Origin: CAVUFH01 sp963740835
GTDB lineage: Bacteria; Actinomycetota; Acidimicrobiia; IMCC26256; PALSA-610
Reading direction: 5' to 3'
Assembly: GCA_963740835.1 (NCBI GenBank)
Contig: CAVUFH010000003.1
Coordinates: forward strand, 1,550,001 to 1,614,000
Length of the DNA stretch: 64,000 nucleotides
Below, one piece after another: positions 52,026-60,544 of the stretch. A program made the translations under genes and the position numbers. Below the pieces are notes generated by a model. It was not told the origin of the DNA and ran no database searches. It saw nothing but the letters and a program-made list of their open reading frames with translations. Every line of letters begins with the position of its first letter. Within the stretch, counting starts at the first letter, position 1.

Positions 52026-55000
52026 GCGGGCTCGTCGTCGAAGGCATCGACGAGCGGGTCGTCGCCGTCGAGGATGCGCGCCAGGCCGGCGATCGTCGGC
52101 GCGTCGAACAAGCGGCGGAGAGGCAGTTCGACGCGAAACGCGTCGCGTATCCGCGACACGAGCTGGGTGCCGAGGAGGGAGTGACCCCCGAGGTCGGCGA
52201 AGAAGTCATCCTCGACGCCAATCGCGTCGAGACCGAGGACGTCCGCCCACAGCTCGGCCAGGCCGGCTTCCGTCGGCGTGCGAGGCGCGACAAACGCGGC
52301 CTCGATCGGCAACCGCACCGAGCTCGGGCCGGGCAACGCCCGTCGATCGACCTTGCCGTTGGGAGAGAGCGGAAGAGCATCGAGCAAGACGAAGGCGGAG
52401 GGCACCATGTAGTCGGGCAGCCGGCGCTGGGCGAGTTGGCGAAGGCCCGGCACGAGCGCGCGGGCGAGGGCAGCCTCCAAGGGCCGATTGGCGTACGCCG
52501 ACCACGGCGCGCTCGGGAGGGGAGCAGCGGCGAACGCCGGGGGCGACTCATCCCGACCGGCGCCCCGCCGGCGGAAGATCGCGTCGAAATGACCGGGCGC
52601 GTCGTGGCACAACTCGAGCTCGACTCGGTAGCCGAGTCGTTCGCCCAGGGCCCAGAGGTCTTCGGGATCGACACCCGGAGTGGCCAGAAGGTCGTGGTCG
52701 CTCGCGAGCCGCGCGGGCGCCGGCGTGATGCGGGCGTCGGGAATACGCGCGAACGCGTGGACGTCTCGGTCCGTTGCCAGGTCGCGGGCCAGGCCCTTCA
52801 GGTCTCCAACGTCGACCCAGTCGACTGGCGCGACTGCGGACGCCGGAGGTCGATCGAGGCCAAGAGTGACGTCGTACCGGAATCGGACGAGCTCGTTCGC
52901 ACGCCGACCTCGCTTCGGAGCGACCGCGACAGAGGTCACGCGCGGCAGGTGCGCGGCAAACGCGTGGAAGAAGGCAGGATCGATGATGAGTTCCTCCTCG
53001 GCGGCGACCGCCCGTGCTACCGCGGCGCGCTGCTGGTCGTGCGAGAGCTCCGCCTCTCGGGTCGCGAGAACGTCGGCGTGGAAGGCGTCGAGCACTGCGA
53101 GGTTGCGGACGTCGCCGACGAACACCGATCCGCCGGTTGAAGTCGCGGCGACGGCTGCCTCGAGGACCGAGACCAAGTACTCCACGTTCGGGAAGTACTG
53201 GACCACCGAGTTGAGCACGACAGTGTCGACGATCGCCGTCCCGAGCTCGTGGGTTTCGTCCGCACGGGCCACCGCGAGGCGCACTTGGTCGAGGTCGGTC
53301 TCGGCGACCGCGCTCGTCAAGCGGGCGATCACCGCATCCGAGAAGTCGACGCCGATGTAGGCCTCGGTCGACGGCGCGACGGCGAACAGCAGAAGACCGG
53401 TGCCGCAGCCCACCTCGAGCACCCGATGGGGTCGTGTGGCAAGGACCCGTTCGGCCGTGCTGTCACGCCACTCGCGCATCTCGTCGGCCGGGATCGGAGC
53501 GCCGGTATAGCTCGACTTCCACCCAGTGATGTCGAATGTCTGGTCGACCGGGACCTCGCCCTCGTCGTACGTCTCGTCGTAGAGCGCTCGCCAATGGTCG
53601 ACCTGCACGGCGGACATACCGTCGCCTCCCATTATCGTAGGAACGACATAGGCGACCAGGCGACGGTCCCCGATGATGTCCTCCCTGACGACGACGACCG
53701 CCTCGCGCACCGATGGGTGCGACTCGAGCACCGTCGCGACTTCTCCCGGCTCGACACGGAAGCCGCGGAGCTTGACCTGGTCGTCGGATCGCCCGATGAA
53801 CTCGATGACACCGTCGCGGCGGTAGCGAGCGAGGTCACCAGTGCGGTAGAGGCGCGCCGCGGGGTCGGCGCTGAAGGGGTCCGGCACAAAGCGCTCGGCG
53901 GTTAGGTGTGCTCGATTCAGGTAGCCGCGCGCGAGCCCGTCACCACCGATATAGAGCTCCCCGGCGGTCCCGACGTCGACGGGCCGACGTTCGTGGTCGA
54001 GTAGGTAGACCCGAGTGTTGGCGATTGGGCGACCGATCGGGACCGCGGTGAGCGTCTCCGACGGATCGTCGACAGTGTGACAACACGTGAACGTCGTACC
54101 TTCCGTCGGCCCGTAGCCGTTGACCATCCGGCATTCGGGCAGTTCCCGCAGCACGCGGCGGACCCGGCCGGGGGAGAGCACGTCACCGCCGGCGAGGAGC
54201 TGGCGCACCCCGCGGAGGTCGTCCATATGGTCGTCGACCATCTGGTCGAACAGCCCCGCGGTGAGCCAGAGGGTGGTCACCCCGTGGTCGCGTAGCGCGC
54301 GGCCGAGTTCCTCGAGCGAGGGTTTGTGTCGCGGGAAGACAACCAGACGCGCCCCGTGCAGCAAGGCTCCCCAGATCTCGAACGTCGAAGCGTCGAAGGA
54401 GATCGGCGCCAGTTGAAGGAAGACCTCATCGGCCGCGAAGCGCACGTATTCGCTGCCGACGACGAGACGGACGATTCCCCGGTTGGGCACCATGACGCCT
54501 TTGGGTTCGCCGGTCGACCCCGACGTGTACATGACGTACGCCAGACTCTCGGCGTTTCCGCCGGACGCCATGGGGTCGGGAGGAAACGACGCCACCGCGT
54601 CGGCGTCGCGGTCGACGCACACAATCGTGCCGGTGTACTCGGGAACGGATTCGAGCGCCGCCGAGACCGCGACGAGCAGAGGGGCCGCGGTGTCGCGCAG
54701 CATGAACGCGAGGCGTTCGGCCGGGTAGTCAGGGTCGAGGGGCACGTACGCCGCGCCCGTCTTCAGCACGGCGAGGATTGCCACAACCAGATCTGCCGAC
54801 CGCGGCATGCAGATACCCACCAGCCCCTCGGCCTGGGCGCCGTGGGCGACGAGGTAGTGGGCCAGACGGTTGGACCGTGCGTCGAGCTCGGCGTACGTAA
54901 GCGTGCCGCGATCGCTCACGACCGCGACCGCGTCGGGGCGGCGCGCGGCCTGCTCGGTGAAGAGCTCTGCCACCGTCGCGTCGCGCGGGTACGGGCGGGT

Positions 55001-56482
55001 CGTGTCGTTCCAACCCAGCACCACCTGTCGGCGCTCGGCCGGCGTGAGGACTTCGAGCTCCGAAAGCCGACTGTCGGGTTCGGCGGCGACGGCGGCCAAG
55101 AGGGTGAGGTAGTGGCCGCTCAGGCGCTCGATCGTCGCCGCGTCGAAGAGGTCGGTGCTGTACTCGAACGCCCCGTGGAGCCCATCGGTGGTTTCGACGA
55201 TCTCGAGGTAGAGGTCGAACTTCGCGGTCGCGCGCGGGACGTTCGCGTTGACGACACTCGCCTCGAGCGGAAGCGCGCCTCCGGGCGCGGAGAAGAGTTG
55301 GAACGTCACCTGGAAGAGCGGGTTGCGCGACGGGTCGCGTTCGGGCTGCAGCTCGTCGACGAGCATCTCGAACGGCAGGTCTTGGTGTGCGTACGCGCTC
55401 AGCGCCACCTCTCGCACCCGACCCAACAGCTCGACGAACGTCGGATCGCCGCGTGTGTCGGTGCGTAAGACCAGTGAGTTGACGAAGAAGCCGATGAGGC
55501 GCTCGAGCTCGGGGCGAGTGCGGTTGGCGATCGGTACGCCGACGACAACGTCGTTCTGCCCGGCGGTGCGACCGAGGAGGGCCTGGAACGCGGCGAGCAA
55601 GACCATGAACAGGGTGCAGCCTTCTTTCTGGGCGAGACCGCGCAAAGCGTGCGTCAGCGTCGCGGGCACCTGAACGGGAAGGCCCGCGCCTCGGAAGCTC
55701 TGCGCAGTTGGACGAGGACGGTCGGTCGGCAGCGCGAGGACGGGCACGTCGGTGAGCAGCGTCCCCCAGTAGTCCAGCTGCGCTGCAAGGATGTCGCCGT
55801 TCAGCCACTCGCGTTGCCACCACGCGAAGTCGGCGTATTGGACCGGCAAGTCGGGCAGCTCGGGCTCGCGTCCGACCGCCAGCGCGCGGTAGCAGACATC
55901 GAGCTCCTGCGCGAACACGCCCAGCGACCAGCCGTCGGAGACGATGTGGTGCATGGTCAACAGGAACAGCCACTCGACATCGCCGAGCTGCACGAGGCCG
56001 GCTCGTACGAGCGGTCCTGTCGCGAGATCGAAGGGCCGTCGGGCCTCGTCGGCTGTGAGGCGCACCGCCTCCGCCTCCCGGTCGCGTCCGCGAAGACTCC
56101 GCAGGTCAACAACCGGAACTTCAAGTTCGAGGGCAGGGACGACGATCTGCATCGGCCGGCCGTCGACAGCGACGAACGTGGTCCGGAGCGACTCGTGGCG
56201 GGCCACGATGGTGTTCAGGCTGCGGTTGAGTGCGCCGACGTCGAGCGCCAGATCGAAACGGATCGTCGTCGGGAGGTTGTAGGTCGGGTTGCCCGGCGCG
56301 AGCTGATCGAGGAACCACAGCCGCTGTTGCGCGAACGACAGGGGTTCCGGACCATTGCGGTCGCGCCGTCTGAGCGTTGGGAGCGACGCGTCCTCCTCGA
56401 TGAGTCCCTGCTCACGCAACATCGCCTCGAGGAGCGCCCGGCGATTCGGAGACAAGTCGAACGAACGACGGGGAGTGGTCAC
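52022..56482 (-). CDS. Non-ribosomal peptide synthetase, module 1 (C-A-MT-PCP)
   Basis: 1486 aa. GTG at 56482 overlaps the thioesterase stop (GTGA). C domain ~25-470 (M-H-H-I-V-S-D-G near 178); A domain from ~490 (Y-T-S-G-S-T-G-E-P-K-G near 650). A methyltransferase with V-L-E-V-G-C-G-T-G near 1020 is inserted between A8 and A10, the usual N-methyltransferase position. A10 is N-G-K-V-D-R-R near 1372 and the PCP Ser in L-G-G-H-S-L-L-G near 1434. The specificity residues read by eye are D-A-F-W-L-G-G-T-F-K, very close to valine codes of gramicidin S/tyrocidine synthetases, so N-methyl-valine is predicted. A C domain at the start suggests an acyl starter or an upstream partner. Confidence 0.9.
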   Translation of the reverse strand: MTTPRRSFDLSPNRRALLEAMLREQGLIEEDASLPTLRRRDRNGPEPLSFAQQRLWFLDQLAPGNPTYNLPTTIRFDLALDVGALNRSLNTIVARHESLRTTFVAVDGRPMQIVVPALELEVPVVDLRSLRGRDREAEAVRLTADEARRPFDLATGPLVRAGLVQLGDVEWLFLLTMHHIVSDGWSLGVFAQELDVCYRALAVGREPELPDLPVQYADFAWWQREWLNGDILAAQLDYWGTLLTDVPVLALPTDRPRPTAQSFRGAGLPVQVPATLTHALRGLAQKEGCTLFMVLLAAFQALLGRTAGQNDVVVGVPIANRTRPELERLIGFFVNSLVLRTDTRGDPTFVELLGRVREVALSAYAHQDLPFEMLVDELQPERDPSRNPLFQVTFQLFSAPGGALPLEASVVNANVPRATAKFDLYLEIVETTDGLHGAFEYSTDLFDAATIERLSGHYLTLLAAVAAEPDSRLSELEVLTPAERRQVVLGWNDTTRPYPRDATVAELFTEQAARRPDAVAVVSDRGTLTYAELDARSNRLAHYLVAHGAQAEGLVGICMPRSADLVVAILAVLKTGAAYVPLDPDYPAERLAFMLRDTAAPLLVAVSAALESVPEYTGTIVCVDRDADAVASFPPDPMASGGNAESLAYVMYTSGSTGEPKGVMVPNRGIVRLVVGSEYVRFAADEVFLQLAPISFDASTFEIWGALLHGARLVVFPRHKPSLEELGRALRDHGVTTLWLTAGLFDQMVDDHMDDLRGVRQLLAGGDVLSPGRVRRVLRELPECRMVNGYGPTEGTTFTCCHTVDDPSETLTAVPIGRPIANTRVYLLDHERRPVDVGTAGELYIGGDGLARGYLNRAHLTAERFVPDPFSADPAARLYRTGDLARYRRDGVIEFIGRSDDQVKLRGFRVEPGEVATVLESHPSVREAVVVVREDIIGDRRLVAYVVPTIMGGDGMSAVQVDHWRALYDETYDEGEVPVDQTFDITGWKSSYTGAPIPADEMREWRDSTAERVLATRPHRVLEVGCGTGLLLFAVAPSTEAYIGVDFSDAVIARLTSAVAETDLDQVRLAVARADETHELGTAIVDTVVLNSVVQYFPNVEYLVSVLEAAVAATSTGGSVFVGDVRNLAVLDAFHADVLATREAELSHDQQRAAVARAVAAEEELIIDPAFFHAFAAHLPRVTSVAVAPKRGRRANELVRFRYDVTLGLDRPPASAVAPVDWVDVGDLKGLARDLATDRDVHAFARIPDARITPAPARLASDHDLLATPGVDPEDLWALGERLGYRVELELCHDAPGHFDAIFRRRGAGRDESPPAFAAAPLPSAPWSAYANRPLEAALARALVPGLRQLAQRRLPDYMVPSAFVLLDALPLSPNGKVDRRALPGPSSVRLPIEAAFVAPRTPTEAGLAELWADVLGLDAIGVEDDFFADLGGHSLLGTQLVSRIRDAFRVELPLRRLFDAPTIAGLARILDGDDPLVDAFDDEPA

Positions 56483-57198
56483 GCGACAGACAACTGCGCC
56501 AGTGTCGGAAGGTGCTGGGCGAGATGGGCGAGAGCTGCTCCGGTGTCGTCGTGGAGGAAGAAGTGCCCGCCCCGGAAGAGGTGCATCGAGAACGGGCCGG
56601 TCGTGTGCGTCCTCCATGCCGCGAGGTCTTGCACCGGCACCTTGCGGTCGGCGGCGCCGCCGAGCGCCGCGATCGGGCACGCGAGGCGCGGCCCGGTGAG
56701 GTGTACGTACGTCTCGCACACCGCGAGGTCGGCGCGAATTACGGGCAGCACCAGATCGAGTAACTCGCGGTTGCGAAGTATCTCTTCGGGCGTGCCGTCG
56801 AGGTCGCGGAGACGATCAAGAAGCTCGGGCTCCGGTAGATCGTGGATTGGTCCGTCGACGTTCGGAAGATGAGGGGCTCGGTAACCCGAGACGAACAAGC
56901 ACACCGGTGCCCGGCTTCCTTCGCGTTGGAATCTTCTAGCCAGCTCGAACGCGATGAGTGCGCCCATGCTGTGGCCCAGGAGTGCGAACGGTTGCTCTTG
57001 CTCGGGACGGACCGTCTCTGCGAGCTCGTCGAGCATTGGCGCGAGCGTCCGGAACGGCGGTTCGCGCATTCGGTTCTCCCGCCCAGGAAGTTGCACCGCG
57101 CGGACCTCGGCCACGCCGACAAGCTGCGCGCTCCACTCGCGATACGACGAGGCACCACCGCCCGCGTGCGGAAAGCAGAGCAGTCGAGGCGGCGTCAT
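56479..57198 (-). CDS. Type II thioesterase
   Basis: 239 aa alpha/beta hydrolase of the RifR/GrsT family: L-L-C-F-P-H-A-G-G-G-A-S-S-Y near the N-terminus, the nucleophile in L-L-G-H-S-M-G-A-L near residue 76, and C-terminal G-G-H-F-F-L with the catalytic His. It removes misprimed acyl groups from carrier domains and, since neither NRPS module has its own thioesterase, might also release the product. First NRPS-type gene of the minus-strand operon. ATG at 57198; a longer frame upstream would only add Arg/Gly-rich sequence. Confidence 0.92.
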   Translation of the reverse strand: MTPPRLLCFPHAGGGASSYREWSAQLVGVAEVRAVQLPGRENRMREPPFRTLAPMLDELAETVRPEQEQPFALLGHSMGALIAFELARRFQREGSRAPVCLFVSGYRAPHLPNVDGPIHDLPEPELLDRLRDLDGTPEEILRNRELLDLVLPVIRADLAVCETYVHLTGPRLACPIAALGGAADRKVPVQDLAAWRTHTTGPFSMHLFRGGHFFLHDDTGAALAHLAQHLPTLAQLSVA

Positions 57199-57266
57199 CT
57201 CAGCCAGGTCAGTCTCGCCGCGTGCCCGGCCGAGGCACCGTGTCGCTGATCGTCGGCGACCCTTCG

Positions 57267-57959
57267 CTACGCCGGCGCCGGCTTCGTGAGGCCGGAACTT
57301 GCCCCGGCCGGGACCTGCACCCGCGCCTGGGACATCGCGACTGCGCACGCCCCGTGGGTGTTGACGGCGCTCGCCATCGTTTGGGTGATGGCCGCGAGCG
57401 CGGTCAAATCCACTGCGTTCGGATCGGTCTCCGACCACGCTCGCCGCAGATCGGCGACGTAGCCCCGATACGCGGCCTCGAACTGCTCGCGGACGGCGGC
57501 CGGTCCTTCCCGCACCAGGTCCATGTATGCGCCGAGCGCGTCCGACGCCTTGCGGTGCATGCGTTCCGGCGCTTCGCGGAGGACCTCGATCATGCTCGCA
57601 TAGGCCTCCGCCGCGCCCCGCTGGACCTCGAGTGGGTCGCCGTCACCCTGCAAGCTATGGCTGTACACCTCGTATGCGTCGACGGCGCGGCGATGAGCGG
57701 TGAGCGCCTCTTCCCGGTCGTCGAGTACTTCGAGGTAGTCCTGGTACGCCTCGGCCGCGCGCTCCTGCAGCTCTTCGTTCGTCCACGCGTCCTGCAGTGC
57801 TCGCAGGTACGACGCATACGCGTCGGTGAACGGTTGCACCACCGCACGGGTGTCGCTCGGTGCCGCCGTGGCTTTCGTCGCGCGCGGGGAGCTGCGGCGG
57901 CCACGGGCGCGTGGTGTCGAACCTGTTCGTTTCCGTGCTGCACCATTCTCGTCAGGCAC
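57267..57959 (-). CDS. Helical repeat protein of unknown function (phasin-like)
   Basis: 230 aa from the GTG at 57959, which follows AGGAGGCTCG; the open frame extends much farther upstream but that is antisense to the PPTase gene. A basic N-terminal tail (~45 residues) is followed by six helical repeats of the form A-x-x-A-Y-x-x-Y-L-x-x-L, 25-32 residues apart: F-T-D-A-Y-A-S-Y-L, A-A-E-A-Y-Q-D-Y-L, A-V-D-A-Y-E-V-Y, A-A-E-A-Y-A-S-M-I, A-S-D-A-L-G-A-Y-M, F-E-A-A-Y-R-G-Y-V. This resembles phasins or GvpC-like coat proteins that lie on a surface. 68 nt upstream of the thioesterase, same strand. Function unknown. Confidence 0.65.
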   Translation of the reverse strand: MPDENGAARKRTGSTPRARGRRSSPRATKATAAPSDTRAVVQPFTDAYASYLRALQDAWTNEELQERAAEAYQDYLEVLDDREEALTAHRRAVDAYEVYSHSLQGDGDPLEVQRGAAEAYASMIEVLREAPERMHRKASDALGAYMDLVREGPAAVREQFEAAYRGYVADLRRAWSETDPNAVDLTALAAITQTMASAVNTHGACAVAMSQARVQVPAGASSGLTKPAPA

Positions 57960-58153
57960 CGAGCCTCCTGTCCTACGTTTCGTGTCGGACGAATCAGCTG
58001 TGGACGACGTCGGTTCGAGCGCAGCGCGCCGAGCGCGCGGCCATACTACGAACGTCGGGAGAGCTGTCAAGCGGCCGTCGCCCGCGAACGAGCCATGGCA
58101 CCGCTCGTCGCGAAGTCGCTTGCCGAGCGAGCACGACGCGGCCACGCTCTCGC

Positions 58154-58183
58154 CGATGGAACTTGCGGCGATGGAACTTGCGG
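58154..58183. repeat. 15-bp tandem duplication at PPTase start
   Basis: CGATGGAACTTGCGG occurs twice in a row (58154-58168, 58169-58183), followed by CGATGG. It duplicates M-E-L-A-A in frame and yields three in-frame ATG codons (58156, 58171, 58186), so the true start cannot be fixed. Confidence 0.85.
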
Positions 58184-58884
58184 CGATGGGGCTCGAAGCG
58201 GGGGTCGCAACGGTCCATCTCTGTGATCTTCGTCGTACGGATACGACGAGGGCGTGCGCGGAGGACATCCGTGCCGCCACGCGCGCTCGCGATGCTGCTC
58301 GACGGCATGCGATCCTCGCCCGGCGGACATTCGTTCGCTCGCTGCTGGCGAGGTACCTGGACGTAGACCCGAGGGCGATCGCCATCGAACGTTCATGCGA
58401 GCGATGCGGCGATCCCGTCCATGGACGACCGCGCATCCAGGAGGCCGTACCGCTCGCGTTCAGCTGTTCGAGCTCGGGATCTCTCGCCGCGGTTGCCATT
58501 GTCGGAGCCGGGCGCGTCGGCGTCGATGTCGAGCAGCGACGAGATATTCCGGAGGTCGACGCGCTCGCGCGGCACGTTCTCGGCGACAGCGAGCGAGCGG
58601 CGCTCGCCAAGGTGCCCTGCCACCTCATGACCGATGCGCTCCTGTTCGCCTGGACACAGAAGGAAGCTTTCCTGAAGGCGATCGGTCTCGGGCTCGCGGT
58701 TGATCCGTCTTCTGTCGCGACCGAAATCGATCCCCGTCGGCCTCCGAGCATCAAGTCCGATCCTGGTTGGACGGCGAGGTCGCAGAGTTGTCTCGGCGCG
58801 ACCGTGACTGTCGTCGTCAAGGCACGCAGACAACGGCCGGTGGAAGTCCGGTGGCTGCCGCATGGGCGCGCGGCGTTTCGTTGA
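58156..58884 (+). CDS. 4'-Phosphopantetheinyl transferase, Sfp type
   Basis: 242 aa from the first of three in-frame ATGs. It moves phosphopantetheine from CoA to the carrier Ser, here most simply to the PCP domains of the adjacent NRPS. The Mg-binding G-V-D-V-E motif is in G-R-V-G-V-D-V-E-Q near residue 120, and F-A-W-T-Q-K-E-A-F-L-K-A-I-G near 170 is the second signature. The N-terminal half has I-L-A-R-R-T-F-V-R-S-L-L-A-R-Y, as in Sfp relatives. Divergent from the helical-repeat gene across a 196-bp gap that should hold both promoters. Confidence 0.9.
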   Translation: MELAAMELAAMGLEAGVATVHLCDLRRTDTTRACAEDIRAATRARDAARRHAILARRTFVRSLLARYLDVDPRAIAIERSCERCGDPVHGRPRIQEAVPLAFSCSSSGSLAAVAIVGAGRVGVDVEQRRDIPEVDALARHVLGDSERAALAKVPCHLMTDALLFAWTQKEAFLKAIGLGLAVDPSSVATEIDPRRPPSIKSDPGWTARSQSCLGATVTVVVKARRQRPVEVRWLPHGRAAFR

Positions 58885-58919
58885 CGGCACCGGTCAGCGA
58901 CGCGCGGGATACTCGACGG

Positions 58920-59480
58920 ATGCGCGTGGGCATCGCTCATCATTTCGGCTGGGCCGTGGCTGTCACTGCATCCGCCTCCTACGAAGTCGTGGACCGGCGG
59001 AGGATCGAGCTGGTCGAACCCGGCATGCCGGCCGCACCGGTCCACCACGAAGGGAAGCCACTCGACGACGCCGCCGCCGGGGCGCTCGTCGCCAAGGTGC
59101 GGACATCGGCGGGGCGCGCGACGTCAGCGGCGCTGGACGAGCTCGCAACCGCGATCGCTGAACCGATCGTGTCGATGTCGCTGCGCGCTTGGCCGCTGGA
59201 CTTTCCCGACGACATCGCCATCGTGCGGCGCGCGCCCTACGAGGCCCGGGCCGATTCCGTCATGTATCGGGAGGTCCTGGCCGAGCTCGCGCGAGCACGC
59301 GGGTGGGAGGTCCATGTGTTCGACGCCAACGACGTCGAGCGCGAAGCGGCGCGCGTCCTCGGTGCGCGGGCCGACGAGGTGCTCCGCGGCCCTCGTGCAA
59401 CGCTGGGGCCGCCGTGGGGAAAGGACCAACGCATGGCGCTCGCCGCGACGATCATGGCGGGAGTCGACCCCGCGCCGTGA
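58920..59480 (+). CDS. Conserved actinobacterial protein of unknown function
   Basis: 186 aa, ATG at 58920, 35 nt after the PPTase stop. M-R-V-G-I-A-H-H-F-G-W-A-V-A-V at the N-terminus, V-D-R-R-R-I-E-L-V-E, W-P-L-D-F-P-D-D-I-A-I-V-R-R-A-P-Y-E-A, and A-D-S-V-M-Y-R-E-V-L-A. The opening strand followed by charged loops is reminiscent of RNase H-like folds, but that is weak. I recall unnamed mycobacterial and streptomycete homologues with the R-A-P-Y-E-A-R-A-D-S-V motif. No signal peptide or membrane span. It converges with the dioxygenase gene. Confidence 0.6.
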   Translation: MRVGIAHHFGWAVAVTASASYEVVDRRRIELVEPGMPAAPVHHEGKPLDDAAAGALVAKVRTSAGRATSAALDELATAIAEPIVSMSLRAWPLDFPDDIAIVRRAPYEARADSVMYREVLAELARARGWEVHVFDANDVEREAARVLGARADEVLRGPRATLGPPWGKDQRMALAATIMAGVDPAP

Positions 59481-59482
59481 TG

Positions 59483-60436
59483 CTACGAGCGCGCGGCTCG
59501 TGACGGTTGCGGCGCTTCGAATCGGCCGAGGCCGTAGTCGCCGGCGATGGTCGTGCGGTGCATGCCCCGCGCGTGTTCGGGCGACATTCCCGACACCGAG
59601 TGGAGGAGGCGCCAGTTGTCCCAGATGACCATGTCGGTCGGCTGCCAACGATGGAAGTAGCTGAGGTCCTTCGCGGCCTCCACGATCTCGTCGCACACCG
59701 CGGCGAGCAGCGCGTCGCCCTCGGCGCCCTCGCGACCCTCGATGCCCTTCGCCATCCAGCCCGAGACGTGCAGCACCTTTTGGCCTGAGGGACGAGTCCA
59801 GACCGCGGGGTGGAGCGCTCGCGGCCGGCCCTCGTACTCCGTCATCACGTCGACGGCGCTCGCGGCCGGCTCGATCTCTTCGAAATCGTCCGGCCGGCCG
59901 AACCGGAAATTGTCCATGATCACGTCCATCGCGTAGATCACGGTCGCCCCCTCGATCTGCTCCCGGACCTCGGGGGAGATCGCGTCGTAGAGCGCGATGC
60001 CGTCGACGAAGCCCGTCAGACCGCCAACGGGTGGAACCTCGGTGGCGCGCAACACGCCGGCCCGATTGAGCTGATCGTTGTAGCAGTGGTCGAAGTGCCA
60101 CGGCAGCCACGACGACAGCACCTGGCCTCCGACCCGGACGGCACCACCCTCGTTGGGCTCGTGCCGCATCTCGATGACGCCGAGCATGTCTTCGCCGCCG
60201 GCGCGGGGCACGGCTTGGCTCGGGTGATCCTTGAGCGGACCGAAGACTTTGCTGAGCGCCACTTGCATCCGCGGCGTCGGCTCGACGTCCTCGAAGATCA
60301 ACAGTCCGTGTTCCTCGAACGCGGCGTTGATCTTCGCGTGCACGCCGGCGGCGCCGAGGCCGTCATAGGTGACACCGCTGACACGTGCGCCGAAGGCGAG
60401 ATCGTCACGGATCGGTCGCACGGTCATGGTCGTCAT
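59483..60436 (-). CDS. TauD/TfdA-family 2-oxoglutarate-dependent dioxygenase
   Basis: 317 aa. The Fe(II) facial triad is visible as H-x-D in W-H-F-D-H-C-Y (~residue 115) and the distal His in R-L-L-H-S-V-S-G (~286), with the 2-oxoglutarate-binding Arg in H-R-T-T-I-A-G. The N-terminal F-G-A-R-V-S-G-V is typical of TauD. It hydroxylates an organic acid or sulfonate; homologues act on taurine, 2,4-D and alkyl sulfates. ATG at 60436. It lies 108 bp downstream of the alpha/beta hydrolase gene in the same direction and could share its transcript. Confidence 0.88.
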   Translation of the reverse strand: MTTMTVRPIRDDLAFGARVSGVTYDGLGAAGVHAKINAAFEEHGLLIFEDVEPTPRMQVALSKVFGPLKDHPSQAVPRAGGEDMLGVIEMRHEPNEGGAVRVGGQVLSSWLPWHFDHCYNDQLNRAGVLRATEVPPVGGLTGFVDGIALYDAISPEVREQIEGATVIYAMDVIMDNFRFGRPDDFEEIEPAASAVDVMTEYEGRPRALHPAVWTRPSGQKVLHVSGWMAKGIEGREGAEGDALLAAVCDEIVEAAKDLSYFHRWQPTDMVIWDNWRLLHSVSGMSPEHARGMHRTTIAGDYGLGRFEAPQPSRAARS

Positions 60437-60544
60437 CGTCTGTTCCTCTCAGGGACGTTCGGACACCATTCTGTGTCATCCGCCCGGCCCCGCGCCTGTC
60501 TTCCCGGTCGGCGCACGAATTCGACGCCAGCTGCGCGTTCGCAC

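Noticed and set aside
57267..59048. A 593-codon minus-strand frame extending the helical-repeat protein
   Set aside because: Its N-terminal part is antisense to the PPTase gene and is low-complexity; a good RBS (AGGAGG) and GTG at 57959 mark the real start.
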